Source: Acidimicrobiales bacterium
GTDB taxonomy: Bacteria > Actinomycetota > Acidimicrobiia > Acidimicrobiales > Aldehydirespiratoraceae
Assembly: GCA_041394245.1 (NCBI GenBank)
Contig: JAWKIR010000002.1
Location: 124,001-188,000, forward strand
DNA length: 64,000 nucleotides
Direction of reading: 5' to 3'
Part shown: positions 7,300 to 16,848 of the stretch, in pieces
Numbering within the stretch: position 1 is the stretch's first letter
Layout of the letters: each line of letters starts with the position of its first letter
Program-made: the position numbers and the translations under genes
The notes under the pieces: model-generated
Databases searched by the model: none
What the model was told of the DNA's origin: nothing
Seen by the model: only the letters and a program-made list of their open reading frames with translations

Positions 7300-10227
7300 C
7301 TACGGCAGGACCTTCGCGACTTCGACCGACGCAGGGTCGGCGAAGAGTTCGGCCGCCAGGTCTCGCACGTCGGTGCGTGCCACCCCGGCGAGGATCGGGA
7401 ACCGCTCGTCGATCTGCAAACTGTCGACGTCGGGGAATCGGGTCGCCGCGATGTTGGCGGCAAGGAACAGCCCGTTGTTGACGAAGCCGTAGTCGTTCTG
7501 GGTGACCGACACGGCCCGCCCGAATTCGTCGGCCGTCGGCCCGGTCGTGGCGAGCTCGTCGAGGACCTCGTCGAGTGCGGTGCGGATCTCGTCGAGCCGG
7601 GTGGGGTCGCCGTCGACCGAGATGTAGGACCCGATCGAACCCGGACCCTCGTGCGAGGCGAACACCGTGGCGGATCCCCCGTACGAGGCGCCGAGTTCCT
7701 CGCGGATGACCTCGGTGATGCGGTTCGTGATGATCGTCGACAGCAGGACCCCGACGACCTCGTCCTCGGCATTTGGCTGACCGAGCACCCAATCGACCCG
7801 TTGGAGGCCGCCGTCGGCGGTGCCGTCGCCGAGGATGACCTCGCCGCGCACCGCATCGGTCGGGAGTTCGACACCGAGATCGATCCAGGTGTCGTCGTCG
7901 CCCGTGGGGAGGGTGCCGAGGTACCGGGCCGACAGGTCGAACGCCGCCGCCGCGGCGATGTCGCCGACGATCGCCACATGGAGGTCGTCGACCTCGCCGA
8001 AACGGCTGCTGAAGACGTCGAGCAGTTCGCCGGGGTCGAGCGCGTCGATCTCCTCCTGGCTGTGGAGGCCGGCGTAGCGCTGGTCGTCGCCGTTCAACAG
8101 TGTGGTGAGCAGCTCCTGGGCCCGGACGTCGGGGTTGGTCTCCGCGAGCTCGAGGCTGGCTTCCCCGACGCGGGCCACCGACCGGAGGGCGACGTCGTCG
8201 ACCCGGGGTTGGGTCATCGTGAGGTGGATGAGCGCGAAGAGGTCTTCGGCATCACTCGTCGCGGCCGAACCATTGATCGATTCGTTCCATTCGGCGATGG
8301 CGATGTCGATCCCGATGGAGCGGCTCTCGAGGTAGCGCTCCACCGTGGCCGGCCCGTAGGGACCCACACCGCTCAGCAGGACTGCGTCCACCGCCGCGTC
8401 CGCGAGCGAGGCGTCGGGGTTTTCGAAGGTGCTCCAACCACCGGTCGACTCGAGGGTGACCGAGACGTTGCCCTCGGCGATCTTCGATTCCTGGTACGAG
8501 ACGACGACGCCGTTCTCGAACGTCCATTCCTCGATGTCGCCGTCGAGTGTCGAGCGTGTCGTCTCACTCGCGGTCGCCGCGGGTTCCGGCGGTTCCATCA
8601 GCTCGTCGATGGCGACGGCCGAGTCGCCGGTTGCCGCCGGTCGAGCGTTGTCGAGTACCTCGCGCAGCTGCTCGGGAGTGGGGAGGGTGGCGGCGTCGTC
8701 GCCGATGGCGACGACCACGGGCCCGCTGCTCTCGAGGATCCAACGCCAGAAGTTGGTGAGCTCGTCGGCATCGAACGACTCGATGATCTCGCGCTGGCGG
8801 GCGATGCGGCGCTCGGCCTGGTCGGCCTGTCCTCCAGTGAGGAAGTGGTCGCTGAGGACGCCCGCGTACTGCCAGTCCTGGGTGGAGGCGAGTGTGTCGA
8901 GCTCGTCGTCGAGGCCTGCGACGAGCAGCTCCCTGACCCGCGCGACATCGTCGTCGGTGAATCCTTCGAGTGCGGCGAGCAGCAGCTGCCCCATGAACGC
9001 GTCGAGCGCCGTGTCGAGCTCGGGGGCCGTCACGTTGGTGCCGTAGTAGCGCAGGCCGCGGTTCAGGCTGAAGGCGCCGAAGGAGGGCTGCCGGTCGAAG
9101 TCGAGGTCGCCTCGTTGGAAGGCCTCACCGAGGCGGGTCTCGATCATCGCGGCGACGGCCGTCTCGATCAGCGTCATCCGTTCGCCGCCGACGGTGCCGG
9201 TGTCCCACACCGGCAGCGGGATGTCGAGCGACAGGTTGTCGATGCCGTTGTCGGGGTGCGTGATGATCTCGGTGACGGGTTCGGGGTCGAGTTCGATCTC
9301 GACCTCGGGTCGATCGAGGGGAGTGTCGGGATTGGTCAGACTCGAGAACCGCGAGACGACCTCGGACTCGAGTTCGTCGAGGGGGAGGTCGCCGACGACG
9401 ACCACCGCCATGTTGTCGGGGCGATACCAGGTCTCGTAGTAGTTCCGGAGCGTCTCTGCCGTCGTGGCCTCGACCAGCTCGGCGTCGCCGATCACGATGT
9501 GGTTCTCGTAGGGCGTCCCCTCCGTGTAGATCTCCTCGAACCGGGTGACGACGAAGCCGTCGACGGTCTCGCGGCCCTGGCGGAGCTCGTCGCGCACGAC
9601 GCCGACCTCGGCGGCCACCTGGTCGGGTTCGATGGTGGCCCTGGCCGCCCACTCCGCCAGTACGTCGAAGGCGATGTCGGGGGCACTCGGTTCGAAGGTC
9701 GTGGCCCCGAGCAGATACACGGTTTCGTCGTAGCTCGTGTAGGCGTTGACATCGGCACCGAAACGGATGCCGAGTCGCTGGAGTTGGGTCGTCAGCTCGT
9801 TGCCGGGGAACGCTTCGGTGCCGTTGAACATCATGTGCTCGAGGAAGTGGGCGCTGCCGTCGTTGGGAGTCTCCTGCTGGAGCGATCCGGCATTGACCAG
9901 GAGACGCAGATCGAGGCTTGCTCCCGGGCTGTCGTTGCTGCGCAGCAGATACGTGAGGCCGTTGTCGAGGGTGCCGATGCGGTAGTCGTCGTCGATGGGG
10001 AGGGGGGTGCCGTCGACCTCGGGCGGGGTGGCCGCCGGAATGGCCGTCGGGTCGGTCTCTTCGGGGTCGGCGCCGGCATCGGGGTCGGCGTCGGTGCCAT
10101 CGGACGCGTCGAGCCCGTCGGTGGCGCCGTCGACGAGCTCGTCAGCCGTGGGGTCGTCCGAGCAGGCGACGGCGACCAACGCCGCGGCGAGAATGATCGC
10201 CAGCAGGCGAAGGAAAGGGATCCGCAT
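7300..10227 (-). CDS. M16 (pitrilysin/insulinase) zinc peptidase, lipoprotein
   Basis: 975-residue secreted peptidase. A signal peptide ends in a lipobox with C22 (VAVAC), followed by an acidic, Asp/Thr-rich linker (about 23-75). The inverted zinc motif HFLEH lies at 127-131 (H127, E130, H131). A second M16 half follows, with the usual inactive C-terminal repeat, matching a two-repeat membrane-anchored processing peptidase facing outside the cell. Substrates are unknown. The ATG at 10227 is chosen over upstream ones because it begins the signal peptide and follows TAGGGT by 7 bases. Confidence 0.92.
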   Translation of the reverse strand: MRIPFLRLLAIILAAALVAVACSDDPTADELVDGATDGLDASDGTDADPDAGADPEETDPTAIPAATPPEVDGTPLPIDDDYRIGTLDNGLTYLLRSNDSPGASLDLRLLVNAGSLQQETPNDGSAHFLEHMMFNGTEAFPGNELTTQLQRLGIRFGADVNAYTSYDETVYLLGATTFEPSAPDIAFDVLAEWAARATIEPDQVAAEVGVVRDELRQGRETVDGFVVTRFEEIYTEGTPYENHIVIGDAELVEATTAETLRNYYETWYRPDNMAVVVVGDLPLDELESEVVSRFSSLTNPDTPLDRPEVEIELDPEPVTEIITHPDNGIDNLSLDIPLPVWDTGTVGGERMTLIETAVAAMIETRLGEAFQRGDLDFDRQPSFGAFSLNRGLRYYGTNVTAPELDTALDAFMGQLLLAALEGFTDDDVARVRELLVAGLDDELDTLASTQDWQYAGVLSDHFLTGGQADQAERRIARQREIIESFDADELTNFWRWILESSGPVVVAIGDDAATLPTPEQLREVLDNARPAATGDSAVAIDELMEPPEPAATASETTRSTLDGDIEEWTFENGVVVSYQESKIAEGNVSVTLESTGGWSTFENPDASLADAAVDAVLLSGVGPYGPATVERYLESRSIGIDIAIAEWNESINGSAATSDAEDLFALIHLTMTQPRVDDVALRSVARVGEASLELAETNPDVRAQELLTTLLNGDDQRYAGLHSQEEIDALDPGELLDVFSSRFGEVDDLHVAIVGDIAAAAAFDLSARYLGTLPTGDDDTWIDLGVELPTDAVRGEVILGDGTADGGLQRVDWVLGQPNAEDEVVGVLLSTIITNRITEVIREELGASYGGSATVFASHEGPGSIGSYISVDGDPTRLDEIRTALDEVLDELATTGPTADEFGRAVSVTQNDYGFVNNGLFLAANIAATRFPDVDSLQIDERFPILAGVARTDVRDLAAELFADPASVEVAKVLP

Positions 10228-10234
10228 GGCGAGG

Positions 10235-10240
10235 ACCCTA
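10235..10240 (-). promoter_or_regulatory. -10 hexamer TAGGGT, leaderless promoter of the M16 gene
   Basis: It ends 7 bases before the ATG at 10227 and lies in the short gap after the adenosine deaminase gene. Confidence 0.55.
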
Positions 10241-10259
10241 CCGAAAACCTTCGACGGGG

Positions 10260-11381
10260 TTAGACCCGAGGTTCGAGCGCCCACGCCTCGAGGATGGCGT
10301 AGCGGGGCTTGATCACCTGCTCGATGATCTGCAGGCGTTCCTTGAAGGGCAGGAAGCTCGACTTCATCCCGTTGACAGTGAGCCAGCGCAGACGGTCCCA
10401 GCCGTAGCCGAAGGCGTCGACGAGCGCCGCCATCTCGGACGACATCGAGACACCCGACATGAGACGGTTGTCGGTGTTGAGCGTGACCCGGAAACGCAGG
10501 TCGATCAGCTCCGCGATGGGGTGATCGGCGATCCGGTCGACGACGCCCGTGTTGACATTGCTCGTCGGGCACACCTCGAGGGGGATCCGGCGGTCACGGA
10601 CATAGTGCGCGAGGCGCCCGAGCTCGCGTTCGCCGTCGGGGGTACGGGTCAGGTCCTCGATGATCCTGATGCCGTGCCCGAGACGCTCGGCGCCGCAGTA
10701 CTGGAGCGCCTTCCAGATCGAGCGGGGGCCGTAGGCCTCGCCGGCGTGGATCGTGATGTGGAAGTTCTCGCGGTGGCAGTACTGGAAGGCCAGCAGATGA
10801 TCGTCGGGCGGGAACCCGTCCTCGGGGCCGGCGATGTCGAACCCCACCACGCCGTGGTCTCGCCACCGCACGGCCGCCTGGGCGACCTCGAGGGCGTTGT
10901 GCTGATGACGCATCGCCGAGCAGATGGCCCGGATCGTGAGCTCGGTACCGGCCGCGCCGGCGGCGAAGCCGGCGAGCACCGCCTCGATCGCGTCGTCGAG
11001 ACCCAGACCCTGTTCGGTGTGGAGCTCGGGGGCGAACCGGATCTCCGCATAGACGACGCCATCGGACGCGAGGTCCTGCGCACACTCCCGCGCCACGCGC
11101 TCGATGCCGTCGCGGGTCTGCATGACCGCCACGGTGTGTGCGAAGGTCTCGAGATAGAGCGTCAGGTCCTTGCGGTTGGCCCCGCGCTGCATCCAGGCGG
11201 TCAGCTCGTCGGGATCGGTCGCCGGGAGATCGCGGTAGCCGATCCGGTCGGCGAGCTCGATGATCGTGCTCGGCCGTAGCCCACCGTCGAGATGGTCGTG
11301 CAAGAGGACCTTGGGTGCGTGCCGGATTCGGTCGAGCGTGGGCGGGCCGACGTCGGGTACTGCAGTCGCGGGGCTGGCCAT
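10260..11381 (-). CDS. add: Adenosine deaminase
   Basis: Zinc-dependent hydrolase converting adenosine or deoxyadenosine to inosine or deoxyinosine, 373 residues. The N-terminal metal motif is HDHLDGG (H28, H30). The metal/substrate segment HITIHAGEAYG, the CPTSNVNTG segment and TLNTDN near the C-terminus are all typical of the family. The start is supported by TAACCT 5 bases upstream, whose TAA is the stop codon of the preceding GNAT gene. Together with upp and the BmpA-type importer it builds a purine nucleoside uptake and salvage set. Confidence 0.95.
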   Translation of the reverse strand: MASPATAVPDVGPPTLDRIRHAPKVLLHDHLDGGLRPSTIIELADRIGYRDLPATDPDELTAWMQRGANRKDLTLYLETFAHTVAVMQTRDGIERVARECAQDLASDGVVYAEIRFAPELHTEQGLGLDDAIEAVLAGFAAGAAGTELTIRAICSAMRHQHNALEVAQAAVRWRDHGVVGFDIAGPEDGFPPDDHLLAFQYCHRENFHITIHAGEAYGPRSIWKALQYCGAERLGHGIRIIEDLTRTPDGERELGRLAHYVRDRRIPLEVCPTSNVNTGVVDRIADHPIAELIDLRFRVTLNTDNRLMSGVSMSSEMAALVDAFGYGWDRLRWLTVNGMKSSFLPFKERLQIIEQVIKPRYAILEAWALEPRV

Positions 11382-11386
11382 ACCCC

Positions 11387-11392
11387 AGGTTA
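11387..11392 (-). promoter_or_regulatory. -10 hexamer TAACCT overlapping the GNAT stop codon
   Basis: It ends 5 bases before the ATG at 11381. TAA (11392-11390) is the stop codon of the upstream acetyltransferase gene. Confidence 0.5.
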
Positions 11393-11980
11393 GGCCGGGT
11401 CGCGGATCATCGGACGAAGCGCAACGCCGGGCGCGAACTCGATCACTGCGACCTCCACGAAGCCGTGCCGGGCGTAGAGCGCAGCGCTACGCGGGGTCGA
11501 CGCCTCGAGATATGCCGGGTGGCGTTCGTCGTCGCAGATCGACGTGATGCGCTCGAGGAGCACCGAACCGAGGCCCTGACCCCGCGCCCGGTCGCGAGCA
11601 CCGATCAGGTGCAGGTAGAAGTGGGGCTCGGGCGGTCGGCACTCCTCCATCGCGATGAAGAGCGGGAAGGCCGCCTCGAGGAGCTCGGGAGCGACATGGC
11701 GGCCGAAGGCCTCGCCGAGTGCGTCGTCGTTGGATCTGATGCCCGGCGGGGTCCACAGCGCGGCGGCCCGGTCGTCGATCATGTGGGTGTGACCGTGGTT
11801 GAGATACGAGTCGACCTCGGCGGCCATGGCATCGCGGATCGCCGGTTCGTGTCCGAAGCCGTCACGGTCGGGATCAGGCATGAAGTAGGCCCAGAACGGG
11901 TCGGCACGGAACGCTTCGACCAACGTGTCGGTCAACACGGCGGCATCGGCCGGCGTGGCGTGGCGTGACATCGCCGGCAT
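11390..11980 (-). CDS. GNAT-family N-acetyltransferase
   Basis: 196-residue acetyl-CoA-dependent acyltransferase with unknown acceptor. The acetyl-CoA binding motif A is visible as RARGQGLGSVLLE, preceded by the strand HFYLHLIGA and followed by the typical end SAALYARHGFVEV. The N-terminal AFRADPFWAYFMPD segment is common in a GNAT subfamily of actinobacteria. The ATG at 11980 shares its A with the TGA of the PhyH gene (TGATG), so it is translated by coupling. A second ATG three codons downstream could also serve. Confidence 0.85.
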   Translation of the reverse strand: MPAMSRHATPADAAVLTDTLVEAFRADPFWAYFMPDPDRDGFGHEPAIRDAMAAEVDSYLNHGHTHMIDDRAAALWTPPGIRSNDDALGEAFGRHVAPELLEAAFPLFIAMEECRPPEPHFYLHLIGARDRARGQGLGSVLLERITSICDDERHPAYLEASTPRSAALYARHGFVEVAVIEFAPGVALRPMIRDPA

Positions 11981-12816
11981 CAGAACCCGCGCAACGGCAT
12001 GTCGTCGGCCCGGCGGAGCCAGTTGTCGGCTGGATACTCGGCGACCCCGTCGATGAGATGGAGCGTGTAGGCGTGGCGGCTCCGGTCGGACGTGTTGGGC
12101 GCCGACCAATGGGGGAGCAGGCCGTGGAGCGCCACCATCGTGCCCTTCTCGGCCTCGATCGGGATCAGGTCGTCGGTCGGCCACGGGGTGTCGTCGAGGA
12201 GATCCATGGTGGTGCCGGATCCCTCACGGCGGAATCGCATCCGGGCGGGCTCGCGATGGTGGCCCGGCGCGACCCACAGGCAACCGTTCTCCACTGTCGC
12301 GTCCTCGATGGCGAACCAGTAGCCGATCACCGACTGGGGCTCCGTCCACAGGAAGGTGTGGTCGCAGTGGCAGGTGACCTCGCCGCCGATACCGGGCTGT
12401 TTGAAGATGTACATCGACTGGAGCAGTCGCGGATCGGTCAGGCCGAGGTCGGTGGCGAGCTCGGCGAGCATCGGCGTGCGACTGAAACGATCGAACTCGG
12501 GATCGAGGTCGTGCATCGCGTGACCGATTTTGTTGACCGCCAGCTCCAGCGGCCGGGTGAGCTTCCCGTCGACCACGGCACCATCCTCGAGGAACCAGCG
12601 GACGACGTCGCCGGACGTGAGGAAGTACTCGTCCTGGGCATGGCCCTGCGCCGTCGTGTCGAACACGGTCAGATCGGTGTTGGCCGACGGGTCGGCCTCG
12701 GCGAGGCGACCGACCACGTGGGCGCGCAAACGGTCGCAGGCGTCGGGATCGACCGCGCCGGGGAGGACCACGTAGCCGTCGCGCTCCCAGGCGGCGAGCT
12801 GCTCGGTGTCGAGCAC
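11980..12816 (-). CDS. Phytanoyl-CoA dioxygenase (PhyH) family protein
   Basis: Fe(II)/2-oxoglutarate oxygenase of 278 residues. The iron ligands are H150 and D152 in the H-x-D motif CHCDH, plus distal H236 in the segment HGLLPHWSAPNTSDRSRHAY, where R247 is the probable 2-oxoglutarate anchor. The N-terminus ERDGYVVLPGAV is the standard PhyH opening. The substrate is unknown. The GTG at 12816 follows the permease stop by 2 bases, so it is read from the transporter message. Being tied to a nucleoside importer operon is notable, but the job there cannot be told. Confidence 0.85.
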   Translation of the reverse strand: MLDTEQLAAWERDGYVVLPGAVDPDACDRLRAHVVGRLAEADPSANTDLTVFDTTAQGHAQDEYFLTSGDVVRWFLEDGAVVDGKLTRPLELAVNKIGHAMHDLDPEFDRFSRTPMLAELATDLGLTDPRLLQSMYIFKQPGIGGEVTCHCDHTFLWTEPQSVIGYWFAIEDATVENGCLWVAPGHHREPARMRFRREGSGTTMDLLDDTPWPTDDLIPIEAEKGTMVALHGLLPHWSAPNTSDRSRHAYTLHLIDGVAEYPADNWLRRADDMPLRGF

Positions 12817-12818
12817 GG

Positions 12819-14078
12819 CTACGACTGGCCCTTGCGATACGGCTGGCCGTCCGCCGCGGGCATGCGCAGTCGCTGGCTGTAGAAGATCAGGACGAGCAAC
12901 ACCACGACGAACGGGGTGAGTTGTGGGAACCATGTCGGGACGCTGTCGGTGGTGAAGTACCAGAAGCCGACGGCGAGGGCGAGTAGTCCGGAGAGGATCG
13001 CGTCGACCCGCTTGCCGCTCCGTGCGGCCACGATCGCCACGGCGCCGAGGGCAATCGTGAAGACGAGCAGCAGTGCGTGAGTGGCATTCCCCTGGAGGTC
13101 GCGGAGCTGGAGCCCGTCCGGGTAGCCGAACAAGAGTGCGCCGACGAGCACGCCGCTGGGTCTCCAGTTGCCGAAGATGAGCGCGGCGAGTCCGATGAAG
13201 CCGCGACCCGCTGTCTGGTTCTCCTTGTAGAAGCCGGTGAGCTCGAGAACGATGTAGGCGCCGCCGAGTCCGGCCAGCGCACCGCTGATCATCACGGCGA
13301 TGTACTTGTGACGGATGATGTCGACGCCGAGCGACTCGCCGGCTTCGGGTCGTTCGCCGCAGATCCGGAGCCGGAGACCGAAGCGGGTGCGCCAGAGCAC
13401 CCAGGTGCTGATGGGGACCAGGGCCAGAGCGATCATCGTCAGGTAGGAGAGATCGGTCACCAGACCCTGGGTGAAGCTGGCGACGTCGGAGATGTAGAAC
13501 CATTCCTTGTCGCCGAGCCATTGGAGGATGTTCGGCGATTTCCAGCCGAACAGGTCGCCGCCGGCGAGGAAGGGCATCGTGAAGTCACCGAACTCCTCGA
13601 CCCTCGGCGAGTCGCTGACCGATCCACCCTCGTAGCCGACGAAGATCTCCTCGGACAGGTAGCGCATCGCCCCCGGCGCGATGACGTTGATCGCGACCCC
13701 CGAGATGATGTGGTCGACGCCGAAGCCGATCGTTGCGACGGCGTGGACGAGGCCGCCGATGCCACCCCCGACCATTCCGAGCAGCAGCCCGCCCCACGGG
13801 CCCCATTGCAGGGCGCCCCAGGCGCCGAACCAGGTGCCCAGCACGAGCATGCCCTCGAGTCCGATGTTGACGATGCCGGCCCGTTCGCTGAAGAGCCCCC
13901 CGAGACCGGCGAGCAGCACGACCATCGACCATCGCAACATGGTCGACGAGGTCCCGCTTGCCGTGAGGCGCGAGGTGTCGTCGGTGCCGAAGGTCTGCAC
14001 GACGGTCAGGACCAACAGGCCCACCGCCGCATAGAGCGCCCAACGAATGCCGGCCGGGAGATTGGCGAGGCGGGTCAT
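12819..14078 (-). CDS. Nucleoside ABC transporter permease (second)
   Basis: 419-residue integral membrane subunit of a BmpA/YufOPQ-type (also Rbs-like) importer. It has many hydrophobic segments and the family core SERAGIVNIGLEGMLVLGT near residue 65, plus RICGERPEAGESLGVD, which resembles the cytoplasmic loop contacting the ATPase. The N-terminus is MTRLANLPAGIRWALYAAVG. The ATG overlaps the stop of the first permease by 4 bases (ATGA). With the other permease it should form the heterodimeric channel. Confidence 0.92.
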   Translation of the reverse strand: MTRLANLPAGIRWALYAAVGLLVLTVVQTFGTDDTSRLTASGTSSTMLRWSMVVLLAGLGGLFSERAGIVNIGLEGMLVLGTWFGAWGALQWGPWGGLLLGMVGGGIGGLVHAVATIGFGVDHIISGVAINVIAPGAMRYLSEEIFVGYEGGSVSDSPRVEEFGDFTMPFLAGGDLFGWKSPNILQWLGDKEWFYISDVASFTQGLVTDLSYLTMIALALVPISTWVLWRTRFGLRLRICGERPEAGESLGVDIIRHKYIAVMISGALAGLGGAYIVLELTGFYKENQTAGRGFIGLAALIFGNWRPSGVLVGALLFGYPDGLQLRDLQGNATHALLLVFTIALGAVAIVAARSGKRVDAILSGLLALAVGFWYFTTDSVPTWFPQLTPFVVVLLVLIFYSQRLRMPAADGQPYRKGQS

Positions 14079-15217
14079 GCCATGGCTCCTTCGATCGACC
14101 GGTCGGCACTCTTTGCCATCGCCTCCGCTGCGCCCCGGGCCTCGTCGTTGGCCCTGATCCGCTTGACCACCTCGAAGCCGGCGACCGCGGTGAGGAGGAT
14201 CACGCCCTGCATGATCTCGACGATCTCGCGTGACGCGCTGTTGGTCGATTGGAGGATTCCCGACGACGCGTCGAGGAAGGCCCACAGCAGTGCGCCGAAG
14301 GCGATCCCGACGGGATGGTTGCGTCCGAGCAGGGCGACGGCGATGCCCTTGAACCCGAGACCCGAGACCATGCTGCGGTCGTAGGAGAACTTGTTGACCA
14401 GGATCTCGCTCATGCCGACGAGTCCGGCGCACGCTCCCGACAGGGCCATCGCCAGCACGACCATGCGCTTCGGGTTGACACCCGACACGCCGGCCGCCGT
14501 GGGGTTGGAGCCGCTCGCCCGCAGGTCGAAACCGACGATCATGCGGTTGACGAACACGTGGAAGGCGATGCCGACCAGGATTGCGATGAGGATGACGGAA
14601 GTCAGGTGCCGACCCTTGCCGATGTCGCGGGTGAAGATCTCCATCCACGAGTTGAGATCGGGCAGTCGCCCCGACCCGGAGATGAAGGCCGTGCCCTGGT
14701 TGAGGCCCTGCCGCGAGTCGTCCTGCCACTCGCCGAGCAGCCACGCGATGATGCCGGCGACGGCGATCGAGTTCAGGATGATCGTGGAGATGACCTCGTT
14801 GACCCCGCGGGTGACCTTCAGGACACCGGCGAATCCCGCGTAGGCCGAGCCGACCGACATCGCCACGATCAGGATGAACGCGATGTGCAACGGCGCGGGG
14901 AGGTCGACGGCGGCGCCTGCGGCCGCGGCGAAGAACGCAGCCAACAGGTACTGGCCTTCGACGCCGATGTTGAAGAGGTTCATGCGGAACCCGATGGCTG
15001 CTGCCACGCCCGAGATGTAGAGCGGCGTTGCTCGGTTGAGCATGTCGACGGTTGTCTCGAGACGCGACGCGTTCTCGAGCATGTCGCCGTAGACCTCGAC
15101 CGGACTGCTGCCGGAGACGAGCAGCACGATCGACGAGATGACGATCGCGGCAACCCCGGCGATGACCGGAGCGGCGAGCGCGAGGACGAGCCGTCGGGTG
15201 TCGATGCGGCGGATCAT
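14075..15217 (-). CDS. Nucleoside ABC transporter permease (first)
   Basis: 380-residue membrane subunit of the same importer. The signature GFRMNLFNIGVEGQYLLAA and the following TRGVNEVISTIILNSIA segment are characteristic of YufP-like nucleoside permeases. About eight to ten hydrophobic segments are visible, with a short basic N-terminus (MIRRIDTRR). It overlaps the ATPase gene by 4 bases upstream and the second permease by 4 bases downstream, so the three are translated as a coupled unit. Confidence 0.93.
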   Translation of the reverse strand: MIRRIDTRRLVLALAAPVIAGVAAIVISSIVLLVSGSSPVEVYGDMLENASRLETTVDMLNRATPLYISGVAAAIGFRMNLFNIGVEGQYLLAAFFAAAAGAAVDLPAPLHIAFILIVAMSVGSAYAGFAGVLKVTRGVNEVISTIILNSIAVAGIIAWLLGEWQDDSRQGLNQGTAFISGSGRLPDLNSWMEIFTRDIGKGRHLTSVILIAILVGIAFHVFVNRMIVGFDLRASGSNPTAAGVSGVNPKRMVVLAMALSGACAGLVGMSEILVNKFSYDRSMVSGLGFKGIAVALLGRNHPVGIAFGALLWAFLDASSGILQSTNSASREIVEIMQGVILLTAVAGFEVVKRIRANDEARGAAEAMAKSADRSIEGAMA

Positions 15218-16734
15218 GAGGTGCTCCCTACTGCTGCGCCGGTCATGTAGGCGCCGAGATCACGGGGCGTGACCACGGCGGGGTCGACCTCGCCGACGAG
15301 CTGGCCTCGCAGCATCACGAGGATGCGGTCGGAGAGTCCGATCAACTCGTCGAGATCGGCGCTGATGAGGAGGGTGGCGAGGCCGTCGGCCCGCGCCTCG
15401 CGGAGGGCTTCCCATACGGCGGCCTGCGCCCCGACGTCGATTCCTCGCGTCGGATGGCCGGCGATCAACACCTTGGGTTCGGCCAGCAGCTCCCGGCCGA
15501 TGATCAGCTTCTGCTGATTGCCGCCGGACAGGGTCGAGGCCGAGACCTCGATGTTGGGCGTGCGCACGTCGAACGCGGCGCGGATCTCCTCCGTGCGCTG
15601 TCTGCTCCCCGGTCGGTCGATGAACCATCCCCGGGAGAACGGGCGAGTCGTCTGGTGCCCGAGCGCCGCGTTCTCCCACAGCGGATGCTCGAGGAGCAGG
15701 CCCTCGTCGTGGCGGTCCTGCGGGACGTAGCCGAGACCTGACTCGCGACGCTTGCGGACGGACCAGTGGGTGACATCGGCATCGAGGAGACTGATCGAGC
15801 CGGTGTCGGGTCTGTGGGTGCCGATGATGGCGTCGACGAGTTCGGTCTGGCCGTTGCCCTCGACCCCGGCGATGCCGACGATCTCACCACGGTGCACGGT
15901 GAAGCTGACGTCGTTCACGACCGGGCGCCCGTCTTCGGTGACGGTCAGCCCTTCCACCGTGAGTCCGGCCTCCGACGTGGCCACGGCCTGCTGGGTGTCC
16001 GGAGACGGGAGCTCGCTACCGACCATCATCTCGGCGAGATCGAGGGCGGTCACGTCGCCCGGCTTCACCGTTCCCACCGTCCTGCCCTGGCGGATGACGG
16101 TGATCGTGTCGGCGATCGCCAGCACCTCGTCGAGCTTGTGATCGATGAAGATGATGGTCGCGCCGTCGGCCTTGAGCTCGCGGAGATTCCGGAACAGCTC
16201 CTCGACCTCCTGGGGCACGAGCACCGCGGTGGGCTCGTCGAGAATGAGGATCCGAGCGCCGCGGAAGAGCACCTTGATGATCTCGACGCGCTGTCGTTCG
16301 CCGACCTCGAGTGTCTCGACGAGGTCGTTCGGGTCGACCTCGAGCCCGTATGCGTCGGCGACCTCGCTGAGGTGGGTGGTTGCGGCGTCGGTGTCGATGA
16401 CGCCCCATCGTTTCACCGGCTCGGACCCCAGGATCACGTTCTCCATGACCGTCAGCTGGTCCGCCAGCATGAAGTGCTGGTGGACCATGCCGATGCCGCG
16501 TTCGATGGCGTCACTCGGCGATGTGAACGTCACGGTCTCGCCGTTGACGATCATGGTCCCCTCGTCGGCGGGCTGCATGCCATAGAGGATCTTCATGAGC
16601 GTCGACTTGCCTGCGCCGTTCTCGCCGCAGATCGCGTGGATCTCGCCGGTTTCGACCGTGAGGGTGACGCGGTCGTTGGCCACGACGCCGGGGAAGCGTT
16701 TCGTGATGCCCTGGAGTTCGATGGCGGCGGTCAC
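15214..16734 (-). CDS. Nucleoside ABC transporter, duplicated ATP-binding protein
   Basis: 506-residue protein with two ABC domains. Domain 1 has Walker A GENGAGKST (37-45), Q-loop MVHQHFML, a degenerate signature LEVGERQRV and Walker B ILILDEPTA. Domain 2 has a degenerate Walker A (GVEGNGQTE), a good signature LSGGNQQK and an altered Walker B ending GHPTRGID. This pairing of one active and one altered nucleotide site is usual for YufO/RbsA-type importers. The GTG start is preceded by GGAGC. It lies 114 bases after bmpA, across a hairpin that may lower its expression. Confidence 0.95.
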   Translation of the reverse strand: MTAAIELQGITKRFPGVVANDRVTLTVETGEIHAICGENGAGKSTLMKILYGMQPADEGTMIVNGETVTFTSPSDAIERGIGMVHQHFMLADQLTVMENVILGSEPVKRWGVIDTDAATTHLSEVADAYGLEVDPNDLVETLEVGERQRVEIIKVLFRGARILILDEPTAVLVPQEVEELFRNLRELKADGATIIFIDHKLDEVLAIADTITVIRQGRTVGTVKPGDVTALDLAEMMVGSELPSPDTQQAVATSEAGLTVEGLTVTEDGRPVVNDVSFTVHRGEIVGIAGVEGNGQTELVDAIIGTHRPDTGSISLLDADVTHWSVRKRRESGLGYVPQDRHDEGLLLEHPLWENAALGHQTTRPFSRGWFIDRPGSRQRTEEIRAAFDVRTPNIEVSASTLSGGNQQKLIIGRELLAEPKVLIAGHPTRGIDVGAQAAVWEALREARADGLATLLISADLDELIGLSDRILVMLRGQLVGEVDPAVVTPRDLGAYMTGAAVGSTS

Positions 16735-16762
16735 ACTGCTCCTTCGCGGCCGGACGGCGACG

Positions 16763-16803
16763 GGAAAACAAGATCGGGGCCGGACGTTAGCCCGACCCCG
16801 ATC
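16763..16803 (-). terminator. Hairpin with T-rich tail between bmpA and the ABC genes
   Basis: Read on the minus strand, GATCGGGGTCG pairs with CGGCCCCGATC (10 of 11 bp, 16772-16803) and is followed by TTGTTTTCC. This has the shape of a leaky intrinsic terminator inside the operon, likely to keep the binding protein in excess over the membrane and ATPase subunits. A second small perfect stem, GCCGTC/GACGGC (16828-16843), lies between it and the bmpA stop. Confidence 0.6.
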
Positions 16804-16848
16804 GTTTCGTCACTGTTGCATCAGACAGCCGTCATTCGACGGCCGTGA

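Noticed and set aside
6544..10263. 1239-codon plus-strand open frame
   Set aside because: Antisense to upp and the M16 peptidase gene, both of which have clear motifs. Its residue composition (Gly/Arg/Val/Asp-rich) is typical of a GC-rich shadow frame.
14249..15250. 333-codon plus-strand open frame over the permease genes
   Set aside because: Antisense to a permease with clear membrane segments and family motifs; no recognisable protein features.
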